Source: Solen grandis
Taxonomy: Eukaryota > Mollusca > Bivalvia > Adapedonta > Solenidae
NCBI GenBank assembly: GCA_021229015.1
Contig: CM037783.1
Span: 29,210,605-29,274,604 of the forward strand
Length of the DNA: 64,000 nt
Direction: 5' to 3'
Both the position numbers and the translations under genes were made by a program. Below the pieces are notes generated by a model, which was given only the letters and a program-made list of their open reading frames with translations, was not told the DNA's origin and ran no database searches. Below, piece by piece: positions 22,052 through 34,152 of this stretch (positions are counted from its first letter, which is position 1; each line of letters opens with the position of its first letter).

Positions 22052-22420
22052 CTCGACTATTCGAAGAATATGAGAGCTATTGTAGTCGCCCTGGCGTTGG
22101 CGTTGCAGCTTTTGGTTTTGCATGCAAGTTACTATCAGCCTTATATCTCAATAACCAACTTTCAAACTTGAAAGTTTATAAATATGTTCAGGGGCATCAG
22201 ACAACCAAGTTAGATAACTCTTGACTGAATTTGATATGAATTATGGCCTCTTTTTTACTTAAACATTTTGGTTTAAGTTTTGCATGCGATAGAAAATTTG
22301 GTTAAAGTTTTGCGTGCAAGCTACTATCCAGTTTGTATCTCAATAACCATTCATGGTATTAACTTGAAAGTTTATAAATATGTTTAGGGGTATCATATTT
22401 ACATAAATACAAAAATAACA
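22052..22420 (+). repeat. Dispersed repeat fragment (gctcgactattcgaagaata family)
   Basis: It starts gctcgactattcgaagaata and is paralogous to 32364-32560. Both contain gagagctattg and then ggttaaagttttgc, cttgaaagtttta and aatatgtttaggggtat. It is an untranslated dispersed repeat, truncated here by or adjacent to the Helitron-like element. Confidence 0.65.
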
Positions 22421-22437
22421 ATGCTTAATTTTTAATT

Positions 22438-25259
22438 ACGGCTTTCCGCAAACTTGCGGAAAACGTATAGGGTTTGTTATGTTTATTTTTCTTATTATTA
22501 TTATTATTCTTCTTCTTCTTCCAACCTAATTCAAGAGTTAATTTATATATGTTGCCAATGGCCAAGCAACATGAAAATTAAAATGCGTCGACAAGAAAGT
22601 AAAAATTTTTAAAATCAAGTGTTTTCAATTTTCATTGACGTCAAATGACGTCAGATTTGACGTCAGCTTCAAAAGTTTGTTCGCGCCCTAGAGCCTTCAA
22701 TTCTGGTCCGATTTTCTTGATATTTTCACAGTAGATGTATTTAAGAATGTAGACGTGCACCCTGTCTTTCAAATTTCCAAATTTGAAAAAATTGAGATTT
22801 TATGGCAAAACCGAGTTTCGAACTTAGGTCCTAAAATTATATTTTAATGTAACAAGGGCAGCTAATGGGTTAGAAGCATGGGAATTTCCTGAAGGACTTT
22901 ATCTCAAGTCACGTGGTTATGACGTCATACAATAGACAAAAAGCATATTTTTGAAAAATTTCTTTTCCTCTGGTATCATTACTTTTGACTCAATCTTTTT
23001 GAAAATTGTATTGCAGCGATTAAAAAGTTAAAATTTATAAATTACTTTATTTTTAATTTTCAATGACGTCAGATTTGACGTCAGCTACAAAAGATTTTTT
23101 CGCGCTCTAGAGCCTTCAATTCTGGTCCGATTATCTTGATATTTTCTCAGAATATGTATTTTAGGATGTAGATGTGCACCTTGGCATTCAAATTTCCAAA
23201 TTCGAAAACAAAGATTTTATGGCAAAACCGAGATTCGAACTTAGGTCCTTAAATATATATTTTAATGTTACAAGGCCACCTAATGGGTTAGAAGCATGAA
23301 AATTGGACAGCAAATCGGCCTTGAGATCTTCTTTCTGTTTCTTAAAGGATTTTTTCTTAAGTTACGTGGTTATGACGTCATAAAAACGACAAAAAGCAAC
23401 TTTTTTAAATTTCTTTCGCTCTGGTATCATGACTTTTGACTCAATCTTTTTGAAAATTGTATTGCACCATTAAAAAGTTAAAATTTATAAATTATTATTT
23501 TTAATTTTCAATGACGTCAAATGACGTCAGATTTGACGTCAGCTTTAAAAGTTTGTTCGCGTTTTAGAGCCTTAGTTTTGGTCCGATTATCTTGATATTT
23601 TCACAGAAGATTATTTTAGGATGAAGATTTGCACCTTGGCTTTCAAATTTCCAAATTTGAAAATAAGATATCATGGCAAAACCGAGATTCGAACTTAGGT
23701 CCTTAAATTACATTTTAATGTTACAAAGCCCACTGATGCGTTAGAAGCATAAAAATTGGACAGCATATCGGCATAGAGGTTTGCATTCTTTTTTCTGAAT
23801 GATTTTCTTTTAAGTTACGTGGTTATGACGTCATTAAAAAGACAAAAAGACATTTTTTTAACATTTCTCTTGCTCTGATATCATGAATTTTGAAACAATT
23901 TTAATTGAAATCTTCAGAATTAATAGAGTTAAAATTGAAGTGATGCATACTGCGAGAAATGTTTGATTTGTCACGTGGTTATGACATCATGAATACTAAA
24001 GCAATAATTATTTTTAAAAAATCATATAAAATCGTCAATTAGATCAATGAACTTAAAATTTTCAAGAATGAAGAAAATTAGTACGTTCATAAGGGTTTGA
24101 AAATTTTAAGTTATTACGTCATCAAACATGGCAGATATTCATGTTTGATGGAACGCTTACTTGAAAATGTGAAAACAAACCTGTTCACATTCTCGAAAAT
24201 AATTTTTGCTGCATTAATAGAACGTTAGCTAATCATGTCCTTCCAAAACAGATACTTTTCTTTAGTCACTTAATTTTGTCGTGGTTGAAATATTAAAATT
24301 ATTCATTTCAATTTGTATTCGCGCTTCAGCGTCATGAGTATTGTGGCAATCTAAAGCATACCTTAAGGAACTTATGTTGTGTCACTTGTTTATGACAACA
24401 TTGATTTGTAAGCAAAATACATTAAAAAATCATAAGATTGGACATATTAACTTTAAATAAGTAATATTGCCGTGCCTTGACATGCGCAGAAAAGTTCAAG
24501 TGATTACGTTATCAAACATGACCTATTCATGTTTTTCTTTACAGGGCTAATTCATGAAAATACATTAATTTGAAGAAAGAAATGAAAGCGGTCATTGGGT
24601 TGGTTGAGCAAGATCCGATTGTTCTTTTGCAGGAAAGAGTGCCTGCGTTGTATAGTGAATTGTGGTACATTTTTTACTAAGAGAGTCGCATTTACGATGA
24701 ATAAGTAAAATAATACTAGAGCCAGAAAACCTATACGGATAACTTATTGCATTTGCTTTCACGGCTTTCTGCAAACCTTAAGAAAATGACAAATACATGG
24801 ACAAATACAAGTCATGGACTTCAAAGTATTTTTTTCTTCTTTTTTACAATTTCATTTGTGGATCAAATTGCAATGAATATGCTTACGAAGAAAAAGATAT
24901 TAAATAAAGAATAAAAAAATTAAAATCGATTGAATTACGTAAGAAAAAAACTTGAGGATAGTATTATCTTAAAATTTTCCTGTTTTTTTTTTCTGCATGC
25001 AAGTAAACGGTTGCGTAATCACATAAGATCCATATATATGCTTTATCGATATCTTTTTAAGAAGATGAAAATAAAAAAAAAGATTTAAAGCTTATTTTTG
25101 AACATAAGGTTATATTTATGATAATGATGATTTACGTATTAAATCTTACATCATTATGCATCATTATTCCATTTCTTTGTATTAACTTATATATTCAATA
25201 CTTTTGAAATAAGCAAACGGAAAGCCGCTTCGTTTGTATCTTAAACAAACGACTTCTAG
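22438..25259 (+). mobile_element. Non-autonomous Helitron/Helentron-like element A
   Basis: The 5' end is a hairpin (ctttccgcaa ac ttgcggaaa) followed by gtatagggtttgttatg and a TTA/TTC tract. The 3' end has the inverted 10-mer CGGAAAGCCG (25218-25227), then a 7-bp-stem hairpin TCGTTTG...CAAACGA, then CTAG-T, as in Helitron termini. The body holds about three ~440-bp repeats with clustered TGACGTCA near 22640, 23065 and 23515. No Rep/helicase frame is present. A second start-like motif (acggctttctgcaaacc) at 24759 suggests nesting or a composite. Confidence 0.7.
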
Positions 25260-25407
25260 TTAATATTTGTTTCATACTGCCTATATTGATTTATTTAAAG
25301 AACCCAATTAAATGATTGACAGATCTAAAAGAAAAACATATTGTTCATATGAAAACAAGCTGGTATCATATATCACACCACACAGGTGGGTGTCAAGGTG
25401 GAATTAA

Positions 25408-25618
25408 CCCTTTCCCTCATAGAGAAAACCATGAAAAGACCTATGCGAACAGCATAAAACCAGATTTTATCAGGTTTTATGCTGTTCGCTGCTCCTCAGT
25501 GGTCTGGGAATGAGGACTTTATAATTAAATTTGGTAAGGTTTAGCTGTGGTTTTCTGCAGATCAGGCTTTATGTGGTACCTATGAGTGCGTCAAACTGAG
25601 TCTATATGAGGGAAAGGG
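25408..25618 (+). mobile_element. piggyBac-like MITE, copy 3, hairpin reduced
   Basis: TTAA flanks and both ends are present. The central palindrome is shortened to gattttatcaggttttatgc, with part of one arm and the loop deleted. Confidence 0.85.
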
Positions 25619-25622
25619 TTAA

Positions 25623-26074
25623 GGATGGTGCATGGTAGGCTTATGGAAGCCGTGCTGGGGTCATAAGTGGCAATTCTTACGACTACCATAGAATGCCCAT
25701 AGATTTTATGGGGTCCAAAAAGGTCAAATCAAGAGCAGTGCAAAACACATAAGAACTTAGTGTAGCTGTATGGCAAACATATGGCCAATGTACGGTTGAC
25801 ATATGGTCACCATGAATAGCTTTACAGTTTGGCTATGGCCAGTCAAATTGATATGGCAACTGTAGGGCTAACAAAAATGTTATAACTCTGTGCTATATTT
25901 CTGTGCCCTAAGTAGACCGTGTGGTCACTGCAGAATTTTGTAGTCAACGCAGGTATCTCTCATTTTTGGGGCCATACAGTCGCCATATCCTCGCCATAGA
26001 GCAAATGTGACTTAGGTTTAAGTATGGTTACTATATATGTCATCTTGACCCTTTTTTTTTCTTCTTTTTTTTTA
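25623..26074. other. No gene seen; possible dispersed repeat
   Basis: Contains repeated short words (catatggc, ggtcaccat) typical of a decayed repeat, but no exon. Confidence 0.35.
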
Positions 26075-26945
26075 CATACCCTATAGTGGGTTATTTCTGT
26101 GGGGAATTTATTTCTGCTATTCTGTGGATGAACACTAAACTGCAGAAATGAATTCTGTAGAAATTAACTAACAGTAGAAAATACTCGCAAGATAAAACTC
26201 TTTAAATCATTTCAGAACATTAGATAATGATCTATGTTAAATACTGTTTTGCTGTGACTGTGTTTCTTTTATCAACAAGAGTCTGTTTAATGCATTAAAA
26301 AAAGCAAGCAGCCAATGAAGATTTTCACTAAATTATCAAACTGGTTGTAATTACAGGAAATTAAAGCTAGATATAGGGTAAAAATATAACAGTGTGACCA
26401 CTTCTTATTGTAATCTTCCTTTATCAGTGGCACATAACGTGTCATCCTCCAGGTCAACCTAGGGATGGGGAGATTTTTTCCGCCTAGAGGTTATATTTAC
26501 ATGCCAAACAATGCAAACTGTGCATAATTTCACACATATACCAGTGGCTTGCTTGATGATAAAGTTGCCCTCAAAATTTTTTTACAGATAAAGAATCTGG
26601 TTTAAAAATTATATTTACAAATATATAATTATACAATAAAAAATCTAGTAATATACTGACTCATCTCCATTACTAACTAATACCAAAGAAGCTGTTAAAT
26701 ATGCACAGTATGGTTGACGGTATAGTATGAGATATGTAACATAGAATGATCGCACTGAATTGTAATTACTTAGAGAATTACTTAGAATTAGAGATTTTAA
26801 CTTTAAATAGCATGGCAAGCAAGTGCAGAAATACATTCTTCCTGGGGCAGAGATTGCAGAAAAATAATCGGTAGAAAAAAACTAGCCCCTTTTTATGGCA
26901 AAAACGCAGAATATTACACCCACAGAAATAACCTGCTATACAGTA
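26075..26945. mobile_element. Possible TIR element, ~870 bp
   Basis: The ends are imperfect inverted repeats. The left reads ctatagtgggttatttctgt and the right acagaaataacctgctatac, with further weak pairing inside (ttctgctattctg against cagaatattac). There is no coding capacity and no clear target duplication. Confidence 0.5.
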
Positions 26946-27078
26946 ATTGGTATTTTTGAGGAAGAAAAATTAAGAAGGGTAGGTGTTTATTTTGTAGAAG
27001 GCATGCTGAGATGAAGTAGAATCAGGAAGTATTAACTTTACTTTAGGGTATATGTGGAGTGCTATATGCCATAAGCAG

Positions 27079-27192
27079 GCTGCAACAGTCGGGGGATGGT
27101 CCCACTAATGAACTGGTACTTTTGGCGCCAATTTCATACCGTCAGTGGCATAACTTGTACAAGTGCCTGCTTACAGATTTCCCTAACGTGAA
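27079..27192 (+). CDS. ELAC2: tRNase Z (ELAC2-type), first visible exon
   Basis: A 114-nt exon (1+111+2) encodes LQQSGDGPTNELVLLAPISY followed by RQWHNLYKCLLTDFPNVK. In long-form tRNase Z this is the segment after the HxHxDH metal motif (helix ending in LQQ, then the 'LLV-AP' strand), which fixes its place. The donor is consensus (gtaagt). The acceptor gccataagcag has a poor pyrimidine tract. tRNase Z removes 3' trailers from precursor tRNAs in nucleus and mitochondria. The upstream exons were sought back to the N gap and not found. Confidence 0.75.
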
Positions 27193-28453
27193 GTAAGTAT
27201 CAGTAGTTTTTTTTTTCTTCTTTGAATCAAATGATAAGATTTTTGCTATGTTTAGATGATGAAGTTTTTGCCATGTATATCACTGACCTTCTAGAATCAG
27301 CCTGTTGATTCGTGTGTTGATTTTTTGCTTTCTTTATCAGTCCAAAAGTATTTATTTAGTTTTGGGAATATTTCAGTGTAACTTGGTAAGATTTTATTGA
27401 ACATGCTTATGAAGATTTATCAGAGTTATGTCCCTTATTACGTTTTGCATTATAATATTGAGAGTTATTTAGGAGGTATATAAATAAATGTGTGATCACA
27501 ATTAAGGGTTGAGTTAAATGACATACTGTGGAGCTAATTCATGAATGTATGGCAGAGTTATGGCCCTTTGTTTACGTGTATGTGAGATGTATGATATTGA
27601 AAGAAAAGTATGAAAAAAGGGTCATAAATCACTACATATCTATGACTGCCCTTTTGTGCCAGACCCCTTTGATTGTGATTTGTTGTGGCACAAATTCTTT
27701 ATTCAGTTTTGAAAATTTTCCATTGAAATCACCATGATTGGCAGATGAAAATGACATGATATGTGGCATGCTTATGAATGCATTTTAGAGTATGGGCTCA
27801 AAGAGCTTTCCTTACAAGTATAATATATGGAGAAGGATGTGGCACAAATTTTGGAGGTATTTCAGTGAAATGTTGTATGTGTTTCTATAACGAAGAGTAA
27901 GAGTGGATTATTTATGGCTAAGTTAGTCTAACCTTGAAGAAGTGAAGACAATGCTTTTTATTAGCTCCTTGAATATTTCTTTGCCTCAACTTTACAAAGT
28001 GAAATGGAGGCTATGTAGGAATGGGTTGCTTGTCATGCCCCATCTCATTTTACTTTAAAAAAGGTAAATAATTAAAAAAAAAAAAATCATAATTTCTGTT
28101 TTGTTGAATCAAGGTGTTGTTGTTGTTATTGCCAGGGTACTAATAACCTTTAATAATAGCTCTGTTTTTTGTTGTTGTTTTTTGTGAGTTAGGGAATGCA
28201 AATTTGCTCTGTCAAAGTGTATCAGGTCCTCCAATTTTACAGAAATTCTGTGTCAAAATAAGATGTAATTTTTTGTATAGTAAATGCCCTGTCAGTCTGA
28301 ATGGATATCCATCCCTCTAGTCAGCTGCCTCCAAAATGGTTGGATGAATTTCAAGGAAACTCTACATAGTTTGAACATAGTACACCATAGAGTTTTTATC
28401 TTGAAAAATATGTTTTTTATGATAATCCATCATATATGTTCTGTTTTCTTCAG
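27193..28453. other. ELAC2 intron
   Basis: No exon or recognisable repeat. There are short homopolymer and (TTG)n tracts at about 28070-28180. Confidence 0.6.
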
Positions 28454-28556
28454 TGTAATCTACAGTCATGCCATCTTTGGTCAGTATGGGCAGAATCGAG
28501 CCAAAACAAGGGATAAGACAGTTGATCTGCTGAAGAAGCACTTGGGTCTCAAAGAA
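28454..28556 (+). CDS. ELAC2: tRNase Z (ELAC2-type), second visible exon
   Basis: A 103-nt exon (1+102) starts after ttttcttcag and ends at GAA|gtaaat. It completes an Asn codon with the previous exon and encodes VIYSHAIFGQYGQNRAKTRD and then KTVDLLKKHLGLKE. This is the poorly conserved helical region before the next metal-binding block, so assignment rests on matching phase (2 to 2, then 0), order and the LLKKHLGLKE helix leading into the next exon. Confidence 0.7.
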
Positions 28557-29477
28557 GTAAATATCTCAAGTTTTATATGTTTCTTAGCAATTGTCATCAC
28601 TCTGGTGTCATTGTCTTTGGCGTTATGAAAAACTTTAACCTTAGCCATAACTTCTACACTATCAAATTTCATCATCAAACTTGACATACTGGTTGAATAT
28701 CACAATTGCTACTTTCTCATTAGGGGCCATAACTCTTAGGTCCATTTTGATCTAATTTTTCTTTCCCTATTTAAAAAGAAACAACCAAACAGATGAGCGT
28801 TGGCATCTACATGCATACTTTTGTTAAACTTGCCTTGAACATATAACTTTTAGGATCAGTTATCTTTTGAATAGATGTTTATAGAACAGACCAATTGTAT
28901 GACCTTATACAAAGTAACAATTCTGTCTCTTTCATTGACGGCCTATATTTAGCTCACTTTCTCAAATTGAGCTATTGTGACCTGACAAAGTATGTTACCA
29001 GTAACTTCTTCAAACATTACCTTAACAACTTGGAAAATAGAAAAGAATGTTCCTTTCAATTTTGTTTATTGATGAATTTTGGATGTCATGGCAATGTAAG
29101 AAAATGAGTGAAATCTTCTCTTCCAAAACTACTGCCCAGATTTTAAATTGCTTTAGAACATACATGTATGTTCCTAAGTTAATCCTCTATTGAGACTGTA
29201 TAAATGAAACATAGGCACAAGGGGACATAGTCTGATAACCATACTGACTGAGTGGAGTGCAAGGGATCTACAAGTATGTTGTTACATGTATGTTGTAGTA
29301 TAGGGGCAAAATCACAGCACACTATTGGTACCTCCATCAACACACTCACTGGCTTACAAGCAATTTCCATTTATGGCATGTTAGACCTACTTTTCGGAAC
29401 AGTTGTTAGCAAGATTTAAATATAGTAGTATAACTTTCATTTTAACTTTTATTGAGATCATGACTATCCTGTTTCAG

Positions 29478-29598
29478 TTACTCCCAGTGCCTGTTGTTCA
29501 CATTGCCAGCTCCTTTGGTATTATCATGACCCACAAGAAGGACTGGAGACTTGTCTACTCTGGGGACACACTGCCATCTGACAAACTCCTGTTATATG
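29478..29598 (+). CDS. ELAC2: tRNase Z (ELAC2-type), exon with SGDT motif
   Basis: A 121-nt exon (120+1) lies between ctgtttcag and donor gtaggt. It encodes LLPVPVVHIASSFGIIM and then WRLVYSGDTLPSDKLLLYG. The VxH...FG element and SGDT (with the metal-bridging Asp) are hallmark metallo-beta-lactamase-fold motifs of tRNase Z. An alternative acceptor nine bases further in (cccag) would drop Leu-Leu-Pro. Confidence 0.9.
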
Positions 29599-29805
29599 GT
29601 AGGTGGATATCAGACACTTTCTCAATACATTACTAGCACACTTCAGAATACAGTGTGTTGGAAAACTTTAAAGAGGGAAATGTGTTCTTTACTGCGATGG
29701 ATGTTCTACAAATAAATATCTGAGCAAAGTTTTTGTTCCACAAAAACTTCTCAAGGTATTTTTCTTTTAACCAGTACTTTGTTCTTTAGAAGGTCATATT
29801 AAATC

Positions 29806-29893
29806 CTTGCCCTCTCTCCCACCCCCAACTAGATTCAAACCTACAACCTTTGGATCTGAATTCATGTGTATAACCAATGGATCACGATGCCCT
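29806..29893 (-). mobile_element. tRNA-like SINE head, antisense in ELAC2 intron
   Basis: On the minus strand it reads gtgatccattggttatacac (A-box-like) and gtaggtttgaatctag (B-box-like) about 30 nt apart. There is no paired acceptor stem. Confidence 0.55.
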
Positions 29894-30230
29894 TTTTGGG
29901 AAAATGCATTTACTCAGATAATTCGATAATTCAAATTTGTATATTGATCCTATAACTTTATGAGTTTACCCTTGACAACTTAATGAATATTATTTTACTG
30001 AAACAATGGATGTTTCCTTTCTTTGCAGGCTGTAGAATCTTAGCTTCAATCTCATATGAACAATTAGAGGGGGCTCTTTTCAAAATGAGTCTATATGAAA
30101 TAAAGGGTTAATTTAACTAGAAACTGTACTGTCATCATTACATGCAAGAGCCATTGAGATGTTATAATCACCTTCAGTGACAGTTCTTACTTTGTTGCAA
30201 CTTCTCTTTTTATTTCTTTTTTTTTTTCAG

Positions 30231-30309
30231 GTAAAAATTGTGATATACTTATCCATGAAGCAACCTATCCTCATTTAGCTGAGGATCGAGCAATTGTTAA
30301 GCTACACAG
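30231..30309 (+). CDS. ELAC2: tRNase Z (ELAC2-type), exon with HEAT motif
   Basis: A 79-nt exon (2+75+2) follows a strong polypyrimidine tract and ends with gtaaac. It encodes GKNCDILIHEATYPHLAEDR and then AIVKLH. The IHEAT motif is characteristic of the tRNase Z family, and LIHEAT-x(n)-HS continues correctly across the next junction (His, then Ser-Thr-Thr). Confidence 0.92.
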
Positions 30310-30330
30310 GTAAACACTGACCTTTCTTAA

Positions 30331-30444
30331 CCCTTTCCCTCATAGAGGAAACCATGAAAAGACCTATGCAAACAGCATAAAACCAGATCAGCTTGCGAGT
30401 AACTCGCAGGCTGATCAGGTTTTATGCTGTTCGCTGCTCCTCAA
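30331..30444 (+). mobile_element. piggyBac-like MITE, copy 4, 3'-truncated
   Basis: TTAA and the left end are intact 21 bp downstream of the ELAC2 exon. The hairpin is present (one mismatch, agcttgcg). The sequence stops after gctgctcctca without the right terminus. Confidence 0.85.
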
Positions 30445-31673
30445 TAAATGGATTAAAAAATGATAAATGGAAAACGTTGTTAAGTTTTGACAAAAAGTAC
30501 AGTAGACAAGTAAAACAAGGGCATTTAATAACCTTAAGTTTTATGCCTTAGGCATGTTCATTGACTTGCCAGCTTTTACCCTGATCATAGGACTAGGATG
30601 TATCATCTTCCTAGCATGTCTTTCACTCTGCCTATGGCAGCCCACATTATGATACTACAGAATTATTCTGCCCTTCCAGGTACCCATTTACACCATTGTG
30701 AAGTTAAACAATAGTAATTAGCTGGACGTCGCTATATGACTGAAACACTGTCATAGCGACGGTAAACTCAAATAGTCAAGTCAAGTTAAACAGTAGGGGG
30801 CAAATTTCTTGCTCAAGGAAATTATTTCTTGTTCAAGGAAATTAACAGTTTCCCTGGCAGGACCCCCTCCTGTGTTTTTCGTTAGCACAGCTCCACAGAG
30901 GCCTTGAATTATCAAAATATTTAGCAAATTTGTTGTGCTTACACTTGAGCATCTACATTTATCAAATGGTCTTAATGAATATTGTACATATCACCTCTGT
31001 GACTGATATTGCAATTTTGGGTCAGAAGTTACAGTCGTTTAATTATAAAATGTCTCTGTCATGCTTTGAAGCAATATTTATGGCCAAAATATCTAAAACA
31101 AACCTTGATTTTGGCTGATATGGTCATAGTTTGTCAGTAGTAATGGCACTTTAATCATTTGAATTTTGTTAGTTTCTGAAAATGTACATCCTTGCTATAT
31201 AATAATATACCTTTTCACAGAAATGGAAGCTATATAGGAATCACGCTTGTTACATCCCGTCACTTCCCATCCCTTCCTACATTCACTTAACGTGAAAAAA
31301 GAAACACATGATGATCCTTTGAAAAATTCTAACATATGTTAAATATAAACAAACTCCAGAAGAAGGTCCAGGTAAAGATAGAATGGATTTACATAAAATC
31401 TAGAAATGCCAGCAGTTACAGCTTTGGAATGGTCAGTAAGCAAATGACAAATTTTAGTCCAGGGGGCCCCAACTTCATACTTCCCAAAAGTTTTTCTCTG
31501 AGACAAACAGTGCAAGTAAAAACGTCCCTGCATTGGAAGAAAAATTATGTACATGTATAATAAACACTATAGAAAATACAACAATGAAGAAATGGTTGGA
31601 TGTGAAGGGTGTTCATCACCTTTAGTGATAGTTCCAGTTTCAGTTTTTGTCAGTTTTTTTCGATCTTTTGCAG
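30445..31673. other. ELAC2 intron with SINE tail
   Basis: A SINE 3' body at about 30715-30775 (tagctggacgtcgctatatg and cgacggtaaa) matches the tail of the SINE at 62270. Otherwise nothing is recognised. Confidence 0.5.
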
Positions 31674-31821
31674 CACCACAGACCAGGCTATTGCAGCTGG
31701 AAAAAGTATGGGAGCTAAATTTACAATATTGACACATATCAGTCAAGTACAACCAAACTTATTTCCAGTATTTTCAGAGAAATTTACTGAAAATGTTGGC
31801 TTTGCCTGTGACTTCATGAAG
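31674..31821 (+). CDS. ELAC2: tRNase Z (ELAC2-type), exon with LTHIS metal motif
   Basis: A 148-nt exon (1+147) lies between cttttgcag and gtaaat. It encodes STTDQAIAAGKSMGAKFTIL, then THISQVQPNLFPVFSEKF and TENVGFACDFMK. The conserved His in the L-[TN]-H-[FI]-S-Q motif is the final metal ligand of the lactamase-like fold. The FSE-F...VG-A-D-MK ending is typical of long-form tRNase Z. Confidence 0.93.
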
Positions 31822-34152
31822 GTAAATGATTAACTCTTTTCAATAAATAAGTACTGAAAGATTTACCTTGAGTGTGTACCGTTTGTGTACCATTTTAGAT
31901 TGCAATATTAAAATAAAATCATCCTGAAATATAAGATGTTTATTGTTTGCTATTAATCAATGTTAGCCTTTACCAATATCTTTACTTCCTATTTTTTTAA
32001 TTGGAAAAAAAAAGATATATATATAATTCATCTCATAAATTAGCAGTTTGGTTTGAGAATAAAAGTAACTTTCCTTGCCTTGTCAAGTATTGATTTTGTA
32101 CTAAGTACTAAAGTGGAATTTGTTAAAGGCATTGAATCTCAAAAACATATATATACCAAGGTAAAATTCAGGTTTTTGATAATTGTGCCATTTTTTATTT
32201 GAATTTTTATTTAAATACATAAGACTTAAAGTGTCAAAATAAAAATTCTTAAATGACAAATCCCTGTTAAAAACTATCATATTTTAAGCTGGAAATGCAA
32301 CTCTGTTTTACAAAAAATATTGAAATGTAATCCTTTTAAAATATATAGAAAATGTATTTGTTATTTTAAGGTAGACTATTCAAAGAATATGAGAGCTATT
32401 GCAGTCACCCTTGTGTTGGTGTCAGTATTGATGTTGGCATTGCAGCTTTCTGGTTAAAGTTTTGCATGACAGCAACTAGCATGCTTATATCTTAATAACC
32501 ATTCATGGTATTGACTTGAAAGTTTTATGAATATGATTAGGGGTATACGACAGCTAAGATAGATAAGTCTAGACTGTATTTAAAACAAATTATGGCCACT
32601 TTTTTTGCTCACCTGAGCATCGCTCAGGCTTTTGTGATCCGTTGAGTGTCCGTCATGCATCATCAACAATTTTAGTGTTTACACTATAGCATGTTCAATT
32701 CTGAAGCAGTCATCTTCAAAATTTATGATAATGTTTATGACCATAATCTCTCCATCTAGTTTAATTATGGCTGATATTGGCCAATTAGCTCATGAGTTAT
32801 GCCCCTTTTAATATTAAAGAATGCCAGATTTCACTTTGTTTACTTTCTAGTGTCTTCATTTCTTGAACAATCATCTTCAAACTTAATGACAATGTTAATG
32901 ACCATAATCTCTCGGTCAAGTTTGATTATAGTTGATATTGTTCTATTAGATCAGGAGTTATGGCCCTTTATTTATCAAAGAAATGCCAGATTTCATCTTG
33001 TTTTCACTCATAGCATCTTCATTTCTTAAGTAATCTTCTTCTTTACAATAATGTTTATGGTCACATTTGAATATGACTGAACTTGGCCCATTAGGTCAGG
33101 AGTTATGGCCCTTTTATTATAAAAAAAAATGTGTCAACAGTTTTAATGTTTTACACTCTAGAAGCCACAATTTTTATCCAATTTTTCTTAAACTTGCTCA
33201 GACTGTATGTTTTAATAATGTCTAGTTTGAGTCCAATCATGGTTGGGGTGTGGTCAAAAAGTAGGTTACTAGGTCAAATCTTGGTTAAATCTTTTTTATA
33301 CTCAGCGAGCCACATTTTTGGCTCAGTCTTTGTCAAACTTGCTCAGAATGTTTGTCTTGATGATATCTAAGTCAAGTTCAAACATGGGTAGGGTAGGGTC
33401 GAAAAGTAGGTCACTAGGTCAAATATTAACAAAATCTTGTTTACACCACAGGGGTCACATTTTTAGCCCAATCTTTGTCTTTTTTGTTTTGCATACACAG
33501 TGTTACTATGTTTATGTCTCAGTAACTAGGCATGGGATTTATTTAATACTAAATAAATATATGCAGGACTATCAAGGTAGATCATTTTTGACTATTATTA
33601 TATAAAGCGTATGTGAAGGGCAAGATTTGAAATAGATCTCATTTTATTTACCAACAAATATTTTGAATAGTCAAGTGTGCTGTCATCTTGACAGGTATTG
33701 GTTTATAAAATAATAGTATGTATTTCCTTTTTAAATCTCAAAATTAAGGTTTTGATTTTGAGACTTTTGCATTACTGGTAACTCTAAGGTTCAGGTATGT
33801 AAAGGAATGTTGTGAAAATTTTAAGCCATAAAGCCAAGCATTGAAAAGGAAAGTTTCTTTTTTGGTTTAGTATATTTTAGAAAATGAAGAATTTGTAAAA
33901 TCTTTCTGAAGTTTAATCTAAGAAATACTTTAAATTTTTGTAACAATACAATCCCTGGTATTAACATGGATTCACTGCCAGCAAGAGATTGGATATTTAT
34001 TTTAATGTTCAACAAATGGAGCCGCCAGTCCATGTGTTTATAAATTGTGGTAAACAATTAGTAAGAAATGAAATTCTGTATTAATTTTTGACCTAGATGA
34101 GTGTGTAGACTTTTTCCAGTCATGGATGTGTGATTATTTCTGCATCTTTCAG
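31822..34152. other. ELAC2 last intron
   Basis: About 2.3 kb, occupied mostly by the dispersed repeat listed at 32364-33605. No exon was found. Confidence 0.7.
32364..33605 (+). repeat. Dispersed repeat of the gctcacctgagc / aggtcactaggtcaaa type
   Basis: Internally repetitive. The phrase ggagttatggcccttt recurs (also as gagttatgccccttt), as do gccagatttca, ctcagactgtatgt/ctcagaatgtttgt and gtaggt[tc]actaggtcaaat, with a spacing near 150-200 bp. Open frames across it encode degenerate repeats and are not credible genes. Its start matches the fragment at 22052. Confidence 0.65.

Noticed and set aside
32799..33605. Three overlapping open frames of 76-95 codons in the ELAC2 intron
   Set aside because: They follow the internal periodicity of a dispersed repeat and lack splice support.
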